Assembly (NCBI GenBank): GCA_028870995.1
Contig: JAGWOI010000023.1
Location: 1-34,397, forward strand
Origin: Candidatus Omnitrophota bacterium
GTDB taxonomy: Bacteria > Omnitrophota > Gorgyraeia > Zapsychrales > Fredricksoniimonadaceae
DNA length: 34,397 nucleotides
Reading direction: 5' to 3'
Positions within the stretch are counted from its first letter, which is position 1, and each line of letters opens with the position of its first letter. Position numbers and translations under genes: made by a program. The notes beneath the pieces were generated by a model. That model saw only the letters and a list, made by a program, of their open reading frames with translations. It made no database searches and was not told the origin of the DNA. This document shows positions 8,701-19,580 of the stretch, one piece after another.

Positions 8701-8804
8701 TGCCATCTGATTTGAAGGGACGGATGGATAAATGGGATTTTTATTTTATAGCCGTTACTCTGCTTTATGTCTTATGGCGTTTAAAAATCTTAATGACGCG
8801 CTAA
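8700..8804 (+). pseudogene. Out-of-frame 5' segment of the GT-C-like gene (34 codons)
   Basis: An open frame starts at an ATG that overlaps the GT4 stop by 1 nt, as most genes here do, and encodes 34 residues ending at TAA 8802. Residues 11-27 (KWDFYFIAVTLLYVLWR) look like the first membrane helix of a membrane protein. The main reading frame of the next gene is -1 to this one. Reading through T_TTA_AAA at 8780-8786 with a -1 slip joins it exactly to NLNDALKKYP of that gene. It is best read as the true N-terminus separated by a one-base indel, a sequencing error, or a programmed frameshift. An independent leader peptide is less likely. Confidence 0.5.
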
Positions 8805-10363
8805 AGAAGTACCCATTGGCACATTTTCCCACCTTGGCCTTAGGCGTAGGGACTATTTCTTTCTGGCTGGAACTTTATGTTATTCGTCTGCCTGGGGGGC
8901 ATGCCTCCTTGCTTGCTTGGACAGTGTTTCTGGTATGTTTGTTGGGTTTATTCTTTAATTCCCGATGGGGGGTCGATTTCAGGGGGCTATTTAATGATGA
9001 ATCGCCTCTAAGCAGCGCCTTCATCCTAACGTTGCTTTTGGGGTCGGTTTATTTGGCTGTCGGCCTTTACGCTTCATTGCTGCCGCCGCACCTTGTCCAA
9101 GAATCGGATGCCCTCATGTATCACATTACGCTGCCCCGTCAGCACCTTTTGCGCCATTCCTTTGCACCTATTTCCTGGTCTGTTCCAGACTTGTTTTTAT
9201 TACCGTTGGATTACGCCCTTAGCCCTTTCGAGTTGTCAACATGGCTTCCCAATAAGTTGATACAGTTTATTTTCTTCATGGGTTGCTTGGGGATAGTATT
9301 TCAACTTGTTTATATCCTATCAGGCCGGTCCGTTCAGCGCGCTTGGGTGGGGACGGGTGCTATCATGGCCTGTCATGCCGTTGCTATTCAAGTAGGATTG
9401 GCGATGTTGGATTTGGTCATGGTGTATTGCTTTTTAGCTTCTATTCATAGCGCACTTATCAAACGCTGGGGGCTTGCTGCCGTAGAATTCGCTTTTTATT
9501 GTTGGTCCAAGACATTCATACCATTTCAAATGGCTGTTATTGGAATTATATTAGGTTTGATTTCATATTGGGCCTTAAGAAAGGGATTTTCCTGTTGTGA
9601 ACTGGAATTTCCGGCGGATCGCGACCGAAGAACAGGCATTGCTTTTTTTATAGCAGCTTCCTTGGGGATCGCCTTGCCTTGTCTGGTTAAAACATTTTAT
9701 TATACCGGCACCCCATTTTATCCGTTTGGACTTGGTTTTTTTCATCCTTTGGCACAATATAGCGTCAGTCATTGGCATGCCATACTTCAAAGGGCAGCGG
9801 ATTGTGTGGCCGAGAAGGACGCATACGGGCATGGACGATCTTTAATGGCTTTTATCAGACATTTCTGGCTGATCGCTGTCCCTGAGAAGGGAGTCAATAA
9901 TGCTTTTGACTATCCTTTGGGGGTGGTCTATCTTTTGGTCTTGGCACCTTTTGGCGCGCATGTCTTTGGGGCCTTGAAATCCAAGAAATTGCCGGTGCTT
10001 TCGTTAACGGTAGTCTTTTGGTGGCTGACGTGGTGGTTCGGTTCCCAGCAAAGCAGGTTTTTATTAGTTCCCGTATGTTTGATGATTATACTCACTATCA
10101 GTTTTCTGCCGAAATTAAGCAAGGTGCTGCTCGTTCTGATCGTCACGGCGATGGGACTGGAAGTGGTTTCTTTGATCAACGCCCACCGGCGCGATTGGGG
10201 TAAACCGTTTATGGCGGTTTTAAGGAACAAAGACAGGGGGCTTGTTGAACTAAAACCTTCCACCGGTGCTGAAGTGAAATTGGATTTCCCGGACGCTGCT
10301 TTTGCTGCGTTTCCTGTGAGGGTGCATCGGAATAATTCGGTTTATGTAATGCCAGGTTTTTGA
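8732..10363 (+). CDS. Polytopic GT-C-like membrane protein
   Basis: A large integral membrane protein of 543 residues with about ten to twelve hydrophobic segments. I do not recognise a named family. The early periplasmic loop with an acidic residue and His (VQESDALMYHITLPRQHLL, about 125-143) resembles the catalytic loop of GT-C (dolichol/undecaprenyl-phosphate-sugar) transferases such as the PMT/ArnT group, which would fit glycan modification on the outer face. The C-terminal about 100 residues form a short soluble part. ATG 8732 gives the intact frame with only a weak upstream purine stretch. An alternative origin in the other frame at ATG 8700 is likely (see 8700-8804). The stop at 10361-10363 is followed by a 77-nt gap. 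Confidence 0.7.
   Translation: MGFLFYSRYSALCLMAFKNLNDALKKYPLAHFPTLALGVGTISFWLELYVIRLPGGHASLLAWTVFLVCLLGLFFNSRWGVDFRGLFNDESPLSSAFILTLLLGSVYLAVGLYASLLPPHLVQESDALMYHITLPRQHLLRHSFAPISWSVPDLFLLPLDYALSPFELSTWLPNKLIQFIFFMGCLGIVFQLVYILSGRSVQRAWVGTGAIMACHAVAIQVGLAMLDLVMVYCFLASIHSALIKRWGLAAVEFAFYCWSKTFIPFQMAVIGIILGLISYWALRKGFSCCELEFPADRDRRTGIAFFIAASLGIALPCLVKTFYYTGTPFYPFGLGFFHPLAQYSVSHWHAILQRAADCVAEKDAYGHGRSLMAFIRHFWLIAVPEKGVNNAFDYPLGVVYLLVLAPFGAHVFGALKSKKLPVLSLTVVFWWLTWWFGSQQSRFLLVPVCLMIILTISFLPKLSKVLLVLIVTAMGLEVVSLINAHRRDWGKPFMAVLRNKDRGLVELKPSTGAEVKLDFPDAAFAAFPVRVHRNNSVYVMPGF
8780..8786 (+). other. Possible -1 slippery heptamer T_TTA_AAA
   Basis: In the frame set by ATG 8700, bases 8780-8786 form X_XXY_YYZ (T_TTA_AAA), a known class of -1 frameshift site, followed 16 nt later by the zero-frame stop. 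It lies in a run of five A. No clear stimulatory hairpin was found just downstream, which weakens the programmed-frameshift reading. Confidence 0.35.
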
Positions 10364-10440
10364 ATCGCCCGAATCTCTCCGCATTGATTTTCTATTCGCA
10401 CATAACGTTCTCTTTGATATATAATACCTCCTTAAAAATT

Positions 10441-11193
10441 ATGCTTAAGACCATTCGTTTATTAGGGGTCAATGTCAGCAGGGTTAACCTCGCTTCGGCA
10501 GCGGCGCAGATCGAAGAATGGGTGCATGAAAAAAAAAGCACCTATGTCTGCGTGGCGCCGGTCTCGACCCTGGTGGATGCCCGGCGCGACCCTCGATACA
10601 GGGACGTGATTAATGCCGCGGGTATGGTCACGCCCGACGGCATGCCGGTCGTCTGGCTGGCCCGCGCCCGGGGCGGAAAGGAAGTCAGCCGCACCTACGG
10701 GCCGGATCTGCTGTGCCATCTTTGCCGTCGAGGCCAGTCCATAGGCCTCAAGCATTTTTTTTATGGGGGAACACAGGATTCAGTCGCCCGCCTGAAGCAA
10801 AAATTGCGTGAAGCCTATCCGTTGGTAAAGATCGTCGGCAGCCATGTGCCGCCTTTTAGGCAGGGCATTTGGCAGGAAGATCAGGCGGTCCTTGATATAA
10901 TCAATAAGACGGAAGCGGACATTGTCTGGGTGGGGCTGGGCAGCCCCAAACAGGATTTCTGGATGGATCGGCACCGGGCCCTGTTGAAGGCGCCTGTGAT
11001 CATCGGTGCAGGGGCAGCTTTTGACTTTTGCGCCGGCACCAAGCCTCAAGCCCCGCGATGGATCCAACCTCTCGGCCTGGAATGGCTCTTTCGGCTTTGC
11101 TGCGAGCCCCGGCGGCTCTGGAAACGTTATCTGGTGGGCAACAGCCTATTTTTAATTTATTTGCTCGAGGACATCTTTAGAAAATCCCCATGA
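10441..11193 (+). CDS. WecG/TagA/CpsF family glycosyltransferase (GT26)
   Basis: A 250-residue peripheral membrane transferase that adds the second sugar (often ManNAc or a uronic acid) to undecaprenyl-diphospho-sugar. Diagnostic motifs: TPDGMPVVW, FFYGGTQDSVARLKQKL, VGLGSPKQDFWM, APVIIGAGAAFDFCAGT and APRWIQPLGLEWLFRL, then RLWKRYLVGN at the C-terminus. ATG 10441 gives the usual family length and starts at LKTIRLLGV. The frame extends upstream to TTG 10360, but those residues are not family-like. No Shine-Dalgarno precedes 10441. The stop overlaps the next ATG by 4 nt, so it is coupled with the initiating phosphotransferase downstream, its expected partner. Confidence 0.9.
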   Translation: MLKTIRLLGVNVSRVNLASAAAQIEEWVHEKKSTYVCVAPVSTLVDARRDPRYRDVINAAGMVTPDGMPVVWLARARGGKEVSRTYGPDLLCHLCRRGQSIGLKHFFYGGTQDSVARLKQKLREAYPLVKIVGSHVPPFRQGIWQEDQAVLDIINKTEADIVWVGLGSPKQDFWMDRHRALLKAPVIIGAGAAFDFCAGTKPQAPRWIQPLGLEWLFRLCCEPRRLWKRYLVGNSLFLIYLLEDIFRKSP

Positions 11194-12604
11194 TTTCACG
11201 CTTTCGCGCCAGCCTTATCATTACCGTTTATATCGCCATCGATGTGGCCTTTATCGTCCTGTCATTTTATTTGGTATTGCTGGCCAGGATCCACACGGTG
11301 GCCTTCACGGTTTCCTGGGCGTCGCTTTTTTCCACTGAGGACCCCTTCAGGTTGCTGTTTTTGCTGTGGATACTGCTCGTGCTGTTTTTCCACTACACCC
11401 ACGGGCTTTATCAAACACACCGGGAACGCGTGGAAAGCCTGGAGATCTGGGAGGTGGTCAAGTCCACCTGTGTTTCGACCCTCCTTATTGTTGTCATTGC
11501 TTTTTTGTTAAAAGTCCAGGGTTTCCCCCGCAGCGTCATGCTTCTAAATGCGGTGGTCATAACCTTTTTCTGTTCCCTGTGGCGTATTTTGAAGAAGGTC
11601 GTGGTCGGTTATCTGGTTGCGAACGGCTACAATAATTTTAATACGCTCATTATCGGCGCAGGTCGGATCGGTGCGTCCCTGGCCAATGAAATCAACCGGA
11701 GGCCGTCCTTGGGATTAAAGATCAAGGGATTTTTGGACGACCGCAAAACCGGTAAGTGCGAGAACATCCCGATCCTAGGCCGGCTCGATGATCTGAATAC
11801 GATCATCCATCACGAATTTATCCAGCAGATCTTCATTACAATTTACCCCGAACACCGGTCTTTTATCAAGCTGCTGGAAACCGCCAAGGAAGAAGGCCTG
11901 GCCGTGAGGGTGGTGCCCAAGGGCTACGAATATATGTCCCACGATTTTATCCGTTTTAATATCGGCATCATCCCCATCCTGGAATATTCCGACACGGCCG
12001 TTAACTACAGCCAGCGGCTTAAGCGTATGGTTGATTTTATCCTGTCCTTGATGGGCCTGATGCTGTTGCTTCCTGTGTTTATCATATTGGCCATCCTTAT
12101 CAAATTGGACAGCCGGGGACCGGTTTTTTACCGCTCTAGGCGTTACGGCTGCCGCGGCCGCGTCTTCAATATGTACAAATTCCGCAGCATGGTGATTAAT
12201 GCAGACGACCTTTTGCCGCAGCTCAAAGATAAGAACGAGGTGGACGGGCCTATCTTTAAGATCAAAAAAGACCCGCGTATCACCAAGATCGGCGCCTTTT
12301 TGCGCCGTTACAGCCTCGACGAATTGCCGCAGATTTTTAATGTGCTTAAAGGCGACATGAGCCTGGTGGGGCCAAGGCCTTTTCCCATTGCCCAGTTGGA
12401 AAAGGAGGATCTCAGGCAATTAAAACGTTTAGGCATCCGTCCCGGTATTACCGGTTTGTGGCAGATTAGGGGCCGCAGTGACGTCTCTTTTGATAAATTA
12501 CTGTACTGGGACATCTGGTATATAAAGAACTGGTCTTTTTGGCTGGATTTTTATATATTGTTTCAAACCCTTCCTGTTGTCATCAAGGGTAAAGGAGCCT
12601 ATTA

Positions 12605-12605
<1 letters not shown>
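11190..12605 (+). CDS. Polyprenyl glycosylphosphotransferase (initiating sugar transferase)
   Basis: A 471-residue enzyme of the WbaP/CpsE type that transfers a sugar-1-phosphate to undecaprenyl phosphate, the first step of glycan assembly. The N-terminal half has four hydrophobic helices, then a CoA-binding-like Rossmann segment ([16 protein letters not shown], about 150-166). After a further helix near 290 comes the Bac_transf core: [16 protein letters not shown], the catalytic [18 protein letters not shown] and [19 protein letters not shown]. The start overlaps wecG-like by 4 nt, and its stop overlaps gmd by 1 nt. The sugar (glucose, galactose or a HexNAc) cannot be read from sequence. Confidence 0.93.
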
Positions 12606-14553
<1,948 letters not shown>

Positions 14554-14589
14554 TAGGGATGCCGAGCAAGGAACAGGGGATATTCCTCT

Positions 14590-14617
14590 TTGACAAAAAC
14601 GCCTGGGTGGCTATAAT
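14590..14617 (+). promoter_or_regulatory. Consensus sigma70-type promoter for the pgk operon
   Basis: TTGACA at 14590-14595 and TATAAT at 14612-14617 match both consensus hexamers fully, with a 16-nt spacer. The start of transcription would be near 14624, giving a leader of about 30 nt. A ribosome binding site GGAAGGAG (14641-14648) lies 6 nt before ATG 14655. It would drive pgk, tpiA, secG and the coupled transporter genes. The spacer is 1 nt below the ideal 17. Confidence 0.88.
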
Positions 14618-14654
14618 ATCTTTTTTTAATTATAAGTAGTGGAAGGAGTAGTAT

Positions 14655-15836
14655 ATGCAGAAGAAAACGGTCAGAGACGCCAATATTAAGGGAAAAAAGG
14701 TCATTATCCGCGTTGATTTCAACGTGCCCTTGGACGAAAATTTTAATATTACGGATGAGCGCCGTATCACCGGTGCTTTGCCGACCATCCAATATGCCCT
14801 GAGCCAGGGCGCTTCCAAGGTCATTTTAATGAGCCATTTGGGCCGCCCGAAGGGAACCGGCTACGAGAAAGATTTTTCGCTTTTGCCCGTGGCCAAGCGC
14901 CTGCAGGAGCTTTTAAAGGAAAAGGTTTTATTCTTAAATGAATGCATCGGCCCTGCGGTCAAAGAAGCTATTGCCAAATCGACCGAGCGTGTTGTTCTGC
15001 TGGAAAACCTGCGTTTCCATACGGAAGAAGAAAAGAACGATCCCGGTTTTGCCAAGGAATTGGCGTCCCTGGCTGATATTTATGTAAATGATGCTTTCGG
15101 CACAGCCCACCGCGCCCATGCTTCGACCGCCGGCATCACGGCGTATCTGCCGTCCGTGGCTGGGTTTTTGATTGAAAAGGAATTGCAATATTTGGGCAGC
15201 GCCATCAATGACCCTAAACGCCCGCTGGTCATTATTCTGGGCGGCGCCAAGGTGTCCGACAAGATCCAGCTTATCAAGAATTTGATCCCCAAGGCCAACA
15301 GCCTGATCATCGGCGGCGGCATGGCCTACACCTTTTTAAAGGCCCAGGGCTTCAATATCGGCAACTCCAAGCTGGAGAAGGACAAGATCGACATGGCCAA
15401 GGAACTGATGGAACAGGCCAAGAAGGCCGGTGTGGAACTGGTGTTGACCTCTGATTTTGTCATCACCCAGGATTTTGCCAGCGATGATTGCAAGGTCTCG
15501 GATGTGATCCCTGACGGCTGGCAGAGCCTGGACATCGGCCCCAAGACCATCAAACGTTATGAGCAGATTTTAAACAACGCTAAAACCGTGGTATGGAACG
15601 GCCCCTTGGGTGTTTTTGAACGTGATGCCTATGCCAAGGGCACCCGCGCCATTGCCGATTACCTGGCTTCCTTAAAAGACGTGACCGTGATCATCGGCGG
15701 CGGGGATTCGGCGGCCGCGGTGGCCAAATTCGGCCTGGAAGACAAAATGACCCATATTTCCACCGGCGGCGGCGCCTCGTTGGAATTTTTAGAAGGAAAG
15801 GAATTGCCCGGGATTGCGGCATTAAACAACAAATGA
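14655..15836 (+). CDS. pgk: Phosphoglycerate kinase
   Basis: A 393-residue cytoplasmic glycolytic kinase that makes ATP from 1,3-bisphosphoglycerate. Visible: RVDFNVPLD (about 16-24), [44 protein letters not shown], the nucleotide-binding GGGDSAAAV and [13 protein letters not shown] at the C-terminus. Length is normal. It has its own consensus promoter and ribosome binding site. The stop overlaps the tpiA start by 4 nt (ATGA), so the next glycolytic step is coupled. Confidence 0.98.
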   Translation: MQKKTVRDANIKGKKVIIRVDFNVPLDENFNITDERRITGALPTIQYALSQGASKVILMSHLGRPKGTGYEKDFSLLPVAKRLQELLKEKVLFLNECIGPAVKEAIAKSTERVVLLENLRFHTEEEKNDPGFAKELASLADIYVNDAFGTAHRAHASTAGITAYLPSVAGFLIEKELQYLGSAINDPKRPLVIILGGAKVSDKIQLIKNLIPKANSLIIGGGMAYTFLKAQGFNIGNSKLEKDKIDMAKELMEQAKKAGVELVLTSDFVITQDFASDDCKVSDVIPDGWQSLDIGPKTIKRYEQILNNAKTVVWNGPLGVFERDAYAKGTRAIADYLASLKDVTVIIGGGDSAAAVAKFGLEDKMTHISTGGGASLEFLEGKELPGIAALNNK

Positions 15837-16603
15837 GAAAACCCATCATTGCAGGAAACTGGAAATTAAATAAAACCCCGCACGAGGCCATCGGGCTTAT
15901 CAACGAACTTAAGCGCGAGCTCGTGGATGTGGAGGGAGTGGACATGGTGGTCTGCCCGCCGTTTACGGCCCTGGCCGATGCAGCGGATGCGTTGACAGAG
16001 TCCAATATCGCCCTGGGGGCTCAAAATATCTTTTGGGAGGATGCCGGGGCTTTTACCGGCGAAGTCTCCGGTCCCATGCTTAAGGACCTGGGTGTCGCCT
16101 ATGTGATCATCGGCCATTCCGAGCGCCGCCAGTTTTTCCATGAGACCAATGAGACGGTCAACAAGCGTTTGCGTGCCGCTTTGAAGCACGGGTTGACCCC
16201 CATTGTTTGTGTGGGCGAAAATTTGGCCCAGCGCGAAGCCAATAAAACTTTTGACATTATCAAGGACCATGCCGAAGGCTCCTTGAGCGGGTTGTCCGCC
16301 GAAGATATGAAAAAAGTGGTCCTCGCGTATGAGCCTGTATGGGCCATCGGCACCGGCAAGACCGCGACACCTGCCCAAGCGCAGGAAGTGCACGCGTTCA
16401 TCCGCCAGTTGCTCATAAAAATTTTCAATGCTTCCGTGGCAGAGAGCGTGCGCATCCAGTACGGCGGCAGCGTTACCCCGGAGAATATCGCGGCGCTGAT
16501 CGGCCAGCCGGACATTGACGGCGCCCTGGTCGGGGGGGCCAGCTTGAAAGCACCTTCCTTTGCCGCCATCGTTAAAGCGGCCCAAAAACTGGAGATTTCA
16601 TGA
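15833..16603 (+). CDS. tpiA: Triosephosphate isomerase
   Basis: A 256-residue TIM-barrel enzyme that interconverts dihydroxyacetone phosphate and glyceraldehyde 3-phosphate. GNWKLNK (catalytic Lys about 11), IIGHSERRQ (His about 95), [11 protein letters not shown] (catalytic Glu about 167) and the phosphate-binding QYGGSV are all intact. It overlaps pgk and secG by 4 nt each. The pgk-tpiA-secG order occurs in several bacterial phyla. Confidence 0.98.
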   Translation: MRKPIIAGNWKLNKTPHEAIGLINELKRELVDVEGVDMVVCPPFTALADAADALTESNIALGAQNIFWEDAGAFTGEVSGPMLKDLGVAYVIIGHSERRQFFHETNETVNKRLRAALKHGLTPIVCVGENLAQREANKTFDIIKDHAEGSLSGLSAEDMKKVVLAYEPVWAIGTGKTATPAQAQEVHAFIRQLLIKIFNASVAESVRIQYGGSVTPENIAALIGQPDIDGALVGGASLKAPSFAAIVKAAQKLEIS

Positions 16604-16908
16604 CTACCTTTGTTCTTGTTATCCACATTATTGCCTGCGTACTTTTGGTCATCACCATCCTGATGCAGGCCGGCCGGGGAGGCGGGTTGACCGAAAGCTT
16701 CAGCAGCGCCGAATCCATGTTCGGCACCCAGACCAACTCGCTAATGGTGCGCGTGACCACCGTATTGTCAGTGATCTTTTTGTCTACGTCTCTGTTTTTG
16801 GCCTTTAATTCTTCCAAAGGCAACAAATCGTTGATGGCCAATCAAAAACTGATGTCCACCGTTCCCGAGTCGCAGGCATCAAGCCCGATGACGAATGCCC
16901 AAAAATAA
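16600..16908 (+). CDS. secG: Protein translocase subunit SecG
   Basis: A 102-residue accessory subunit of the SecYEG channel in the inner membrane. Two membrane helices are seen (about 3-22 and 50-68), separated by the SecG hallmark MQAGRGGGLTESFSSAESMFG. The C-terminal tail is Ser/Lys-rich. It starts 4 nt inside tpiA, and its end overlaps the binding-protein gene by 14 nt. Position after tpiA supports the assignment. Confidence 0.95.
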   Translation: MTTFVLVIHIIACVLLVITILMQAGRGGGLTESFSSAESMFGTQTNSLMVRVTTVLSVIFLSTSLFLAFNSSKGNKSLMANQKLMSTVPESQASSPMTNAQK

Positions 16909-18604
16909 ACTTTGGTGGGGATGTTTAGCCGCGTTTTTTTTCCTCTCAGGCGTCTGTGTCCAGGCCGCTCCCAGCCGTTATGGCGGCAGCCTTGTCCTGG
17001 CCACAGGTTCTGATCCGAAAACCTTCAATGATATTGTCTCGACCGATGCCAACAGCACGGCGGTCACGTCCCTGCTTTTCGAAGGCCTTACTACCGCTGA
17101 CCCCTTTACTTTAAAAGTCATCCCGCAGCTGGCCCGATCCTGGGAGGTCAGCGCCGACGGGCTGGTGTGGACCTTTCATTTAAGGAAGGACGTCAAATGG
17201 TTCGATGGGGTGCCTTTCACCGCGGATGATGTGGTCTTTACCTTTAATGACCTCATCTATAATCCCGACATCCCCTCATCATCCAAGGATGTGCTGACCA
17301 TCGATGGCAAGCCCATCAAGGTCCAAAAAATAGATGCTTACACCGTTCGTTTCACCCTGCCGTTTAAATTTGCGCCTTTTTTGCGTTGCCTGTCCCAAAG
17401 CATCATGCCTAAACATTGTTTACAGCAGGCGGTCAAAGATAAAAAATTTTCCTTCACCTGGGGGATCGATACCCCGCCGTCCCAAATCATCGGCACCGGG
17501 CCTTTTATGTTAAGCGAGTATCATCCCGGCGAGCGGCTGGTGTTCAAACGCAACCCTCATTATTGGAAAAAATCGCCTGGAGGCGATGCCCTGCCTTATT
17601 TGGACAAGATCATTTACCTGATCATCCCTGACCCTCAGGCCCAATTGCTTAAATTCATCGACGGGGAGCTCGACGCCATTTCCGTGTCCGGTGCGGATTA
17701 CCCTTTGCTCAAGCCACTAGAGATGCGCAAAAATTTCCATATCTATGAGGCAGGTCCGGCTTATGACAGTAATTTTTTGGTCTTTAACCAAGATCCGGGC
17801 ATCAACCCTAACACCCATAAGCCTTTTGTTGACCCCGTTAAATTATCCTGGTTTAAGAATTTAAGTTTCCGGCAGGCAGTGGCCCACGCCGTCGATAAAA
17901 AGAAGATCATCGAGATCATCAATAACGGGTTTGGCTCCCCTCAAAACGGTCCCATGAGCCCCAGCAGCGGATTTTTTTATGATCCAGATGTAAAAACTTA
18001 TGATTACAATCTGCAGGAAGCCCGTTCCATCCTGAAGCGGGCGGGGTTCAGATATTCCGCAGACGGCAGGACGCTGCTCGATCCCCAAGGCCACGTGGTG
18101 GCCTTCAATTTTTATACGGCGGACAGCGGCACCAACGGCCGGCCGCAGATAGCGGCCATTATCCGTGCGGATTTGCAAAGGCTGGGGATGCGGGTCAACC
18201 TGGTGCCTGTGGAATTCAACACCTTGGTCAATAAACTGATGTCTTCCTTTGATTGGGACATGGTGATGATAGGTTTGACCGGCGGGGTGGAGCCGCATTT
18301 CGGCCAGAACGTCTGGTATTCGTCGGGCGGCCTGCATTTGTGGGACCCGCACGAACCGAAACCCGCGACACCCTGGGAAGCGCGCATCGATGCTATTTTT
18401 GATCAGGGGGCGCAAGAGCTTGATGACAATAAGCGCAAGGCGCTCTACGACGAATGGCAGCGCATCGTGGCCGATGAATTGCCGGTGATCTATACGGTTT
18501 TGGGCACGGACATGTTCGCGGTGCGCAACAAATTCGGAAATCTCAAGCCCTCGGCCAACGGCGGCCCGTTCCCCAAGCCGGAGGAGGTTTATATTAAGAA
18601 GTAA
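16895..18604 (+). CDS. Extracellular solute-binding protein, peptide type (SBP_bac_5)
   Basis: A 569-residue periplasmic binding protein of the OppA/DppA family that captures peptides or similar ligands for the importer encoded downstream. A signal peptide (about 1-25, cleaved after VQAA; no lipobox Cys) precedes LVLATGSDPKTFND. The family signature WTFHLRKDVKWFDGVPFTADDVVFTF is visible near residue 90-115. Later motifs include FRQAVAHAVDKKKII and the C-terminal YDEWQRIVADELPVIY. The start overlaps secG by 14 nt. It is somewhat longer than E. coli OppA (543). The ligand is not known; oligopeptides or cell-wall peptides are likely. Confidence 0.93.
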   Translation: MPKNKLWWGCLAAFFFLSGVCVQAAPSRYGGSLVLATGSDPKTFNDIVSTDANSTAVTSLLFEGLTTADPFTLKVIPQLARSWEVSADGLVWTFHLRKDVKWFDGVPFTADDVVFTFNDLIYNPDIPSSSKDVLTIDGKPIKVQKIDAYTVRFTLPFKFAPFLRCLSQSIMPKHCLQQAVKDKKFSFTWGIDTPPSQIIGTGPFMLSEYHPGERLVFKRNPHYWKKSPGGDALPYLDKIIYLIIPDPQAQLLKFIDGELDAISVSGADYPLLKPLEMRKNFHIYEAGPAYDSNFLVFNQDPGINPNTHKPFVDPVKLSWFKNLSFRQAVAHAVDKKKIIEIINNGFGSPQNGPMSPSSGFFYDPDVKTYDYNLQEARSILKRAGFRYSADGRTLLDPQGHVVAFNFYTADSGTNGRPQIAAIIRADLQRLGMRVNLVPVEFNTLVNKLMSSFDWDMVMIGLTGGVEPHFGQNVWYSSGGLHLWDPHEPKPATPWEARIDAIFDQGAQELDDNKRKALYDEWQRIVADELPVIYTVLGTDMFAVRNKFGNLKPSANGGPFPKPEEVYIKK

Positions 18605-18605
18605 T

Positions 18606-19580
18606 ATGCTAAGACACGTCATTCAACGTTTGTTATCGACGATCCTGCTCCTGCTGGCCGTGAGCTTCTTTACCTTCTGGCTCATGCACGCCACACCGGG
18701 CAGCTTTTTTGAAAGCCTGCGCTTAAATCCGCAGATCTCCCAAAGCATGGTAGAGCGCTATGAACGGCTTTACCATCTCAACGATCCGTTTCCCATCCAA
18801 TACCTGCACTGGCTCCTTAATATCCTGCACGGCGAATGGGGCTATTCCTTTTATTACAATGTGCCGGTGACCCATGTGCTGGGCAGCCGTTTGTTCAATA
18901 CCTTTATCCTGTCTTTCAGCAGCCTGATTTTGACCTGGGGCATCGGCATACCGCTGGGGATATGGGCGGCCTTGCGGGCCAATCAATGGGCGGACCGTCT
19001 TCTGTCCGTATTTTCGTTCGCCGCTTTTTCGACACCGGGCTTCTTTTTGGCGGTACTGGTGCTTTATGCCGCCAGCCAATGGGGCCTGCTGCCTTTAGGC
19101 GGCATGCACAGCCCCAATTATGACGATCTTGGTTTCATCGGAAAAGTCAAGGACACCCTGCTCCACCTGGTGATCCCGGCCAGTGTCTTGTCCCTCTCGT
19201 CCATGGCTTCCTTACAGAGGATCATGCGCGGCAATATGCTGGGCGTTTTAAGGCAGCAATATATTTTAGCCGCCCGGGCCAAAGGCCTGCCCGAGAGGGT
19301 GGTGATTTACCGCCATGCCTTGCGCAATGCCTTCAATCCATTGGTGACGTTATTGGGATATGAATTTGCGTCACTCTTAAGCGGGGCGGCCTTGATCGAG
19401 ATCGTCTGCAGCTGGCCCGGCCTGGGCTCGCTGCTGTTGACCGCCGTGCGCGCCAAGGACGTGTATCTGGTGATGAGCTCAACCTTGCTCGCCGGCGTGC
19501 TTTTGGTTTTAGGCAATGTCCTGGCGGATATTTTATTAACCTTGGTGGATCCGCGTATCCGGTATGAACGACGCCGTTAA
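18606..19580 (+). CDS. Peptide-type ABC transporter permease (DppB/OppB-like)
   Basis: A 324-residue inner-membrane permease with about six helices, part of a binding-protein-dependent importer. The N-terminus LRHVIQRLLSTILLLLAVSF is typical of OppB/DppB, and the cytoplasmic EAA-type loop is AARAKGLPERVVIYRHALRN (about 222-241), which contacts the ATPases. It follows the binding-protein gene by 1 nt and overlaps the second permease by 17 nt. Confidence 0.95.
   Translation: MLRHVIQRLLSTILLLLAVSFFTFWLMHATPGSFFESLRLNPQISQSMVERYERLYHLNDPFPIQYLHWLLNILHGEWGYSFYYNVPVTHVLGSRLFNTFILSFSSLILTWGIGIPLGIWAALRANQWADRLLSVFSFAAFSTPGFFLAVLVLYAASQWGLLPLGGMHSPNYDDLGFIGKVKDTLLHLVIPASVLSLSSMASLQRIMRGNMLGVLRQQYILAARAKGLPERVVIYRHALRNAFNPLVTLLGYEFASLLSGAALIEIVCSWPGLGSLLLTAVRAKDVYLVMSSTLLAGVLLVLGNVLADILLTLVDPRIRYERRR

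Noticed and set aside
10420-10425. TATAAT just before the wecG-like gene as an internal promoter
   Set aside because: No acceptable -35 box lies 15-19 nt upstream; the gap is AT-rich, so a chance match is likely.
14568-14588. A possible terminator (AGGAA/TTCCT stem) between fcl and pgk
   Set aside because: The stem is only 5 bp with a 9-nt loop and no T-tract follows.
15866-16585. A 239-codon minus-strand open frame opposite tpiA
   Set aside because: tpiA is complete with all catalytic residues, and the antisense product resembles no family.
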